Source: Burkholderia dolosa
GTDB lineage: Bacteria; Pseudomonadota; Gammaproteobacteria; Burkholderiales; Burkholderiaceae
Length of the DNA: 64,000 nucleotides
Assembly: GCF_902499135.1 (NCBI RefSeq)
Contig: NZ_CABVPR010000029.1
Location: 1-64,000, forward strand
Reading direction: 5' to 3'
A model generated the notes under the pieces. The model saw only the letters and a list, made by a program, of their open reading frames with translations, made no database searches and was not told where the DNA came from. Numbering within the stretch: position 1 is the stretch's first letter; every line of letters starts with the position of its first letter. Shown here piece after piece: positions 63,922 through 64,000 of the stretch. The position numbers and the translations under genes are program-made.

Positions 63922-64000
63922 GCCATGCGGTTCCCGCCGGCCCGACCGGGCCGGTATGATGCGTGCACCGCCCATCGTCACGGCCTACTCGAGCGAGCAG

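Noticed and set aside
63937-63954. CCGGCCC-GACC-GGGCCGG hairpin after the Nudix gene
   Set aside because: Good stem but no T tract, and the window ends soon after, so terminator status cannot be supported.

Overview
The window is high-GC, gene-dense chromosomal DNA from a Burkholderia-type betaproteobacterium. The evidence is codon use dominated by GCG, CGC and GTC, short overlapping gene junctions of the ATGA and GTGA type, many LysR regulators, and a gene set typical of that genus (LpxO, AspA/AnsP, DUF969/DUF979, Wsp-type c-di-GMP signalling). About 58 genes or gene relics can be supported. No rRNA, tRNA, CRISPR array or replication origin was seen. Many accessory and catabolic genes and no core housekeeping operon suggest a secondary replicon, but that is inference.

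Layout. 1-6065 is a mosaic of an IS256-type transposase 3' end, a cytochrome c gene, a peptidase-like relic, a LysR/CaiB-BaiF CoA-transferase/enoyl-CoA hydratase-like islet with less GC-biased codon use, an IS5-type transposase relic and a damaged small gene. 6066-9148 is an Asp/Glu racemase, dicarboxylate/amino-acid symporter and solute-binding protein operon. 9361-11812 is ahpC-ahpF with a good OxyR-like site and a terminator. 11900-14024 is a low-GC foreign islet read leftwards: a small HTH-like gene with a 22-bp perfect palindrome at its promoter, an OLD/ABC-type AAA ATPase, and a DUF4276 protein with TOPRIM-like acidic motifs. The layout is that of a two-component anti-phage ATPase plus nuclease system under its own regulator. 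Near-identical short direct repeats flank it. It is the best candidate here for an undescribed system.

14423-24916 holds an anchored Ala/Pro-rich protein, LpxO, a six-gene operon (polar amino acid ABC importer, C45 Ntn acyltransferase, class III aminotransferase, CMD protein), a MAPEG protein, alanine racemase and an enoyl-CoA hydratase-like gene. 25071-30249 is a tightly overlapping five-gene chemosensory operon of unusual design: a membrane sensor fused to a CheA-like kinase without a CheW-like domain, a miniature membrane MCP, two CheX-type phosphatases that share the same C-terminal hexapeptide, and a lone CheY. 30790-36755 includes an esterase and an asparagine/aspartate utilisation cluster (AnsP, AspA, LysR, Rhizobium etli-type asparaginase).

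36974-39655 is a DUF969/DUF979 permease pair with DUF2891. 40818-45205 carries c-di-GMP genes: a CheB/WspF-like methylesterase and a WspR-like diguanylate cyclase whose I-site aspartate is replaced by alanine, without the rest of a wsp operon, and a GAF-PAS-GGDEF-EAL protein. 45478-63921 is a patchwork of LysR regulators, a YcaC-like hydrolase, lipoproteins, two orphan SsuA-like binding proteins, a frameshifted DppA-like gene, DUF2591, DUF427 and glycolipid-binding family proteins, an iron alcohol dehydrogenase, an SDR enzyme, an NCS2 nucleobase permease and a Nudix hydrolase. One non-coding stretch (48006-49210) is unusually long.
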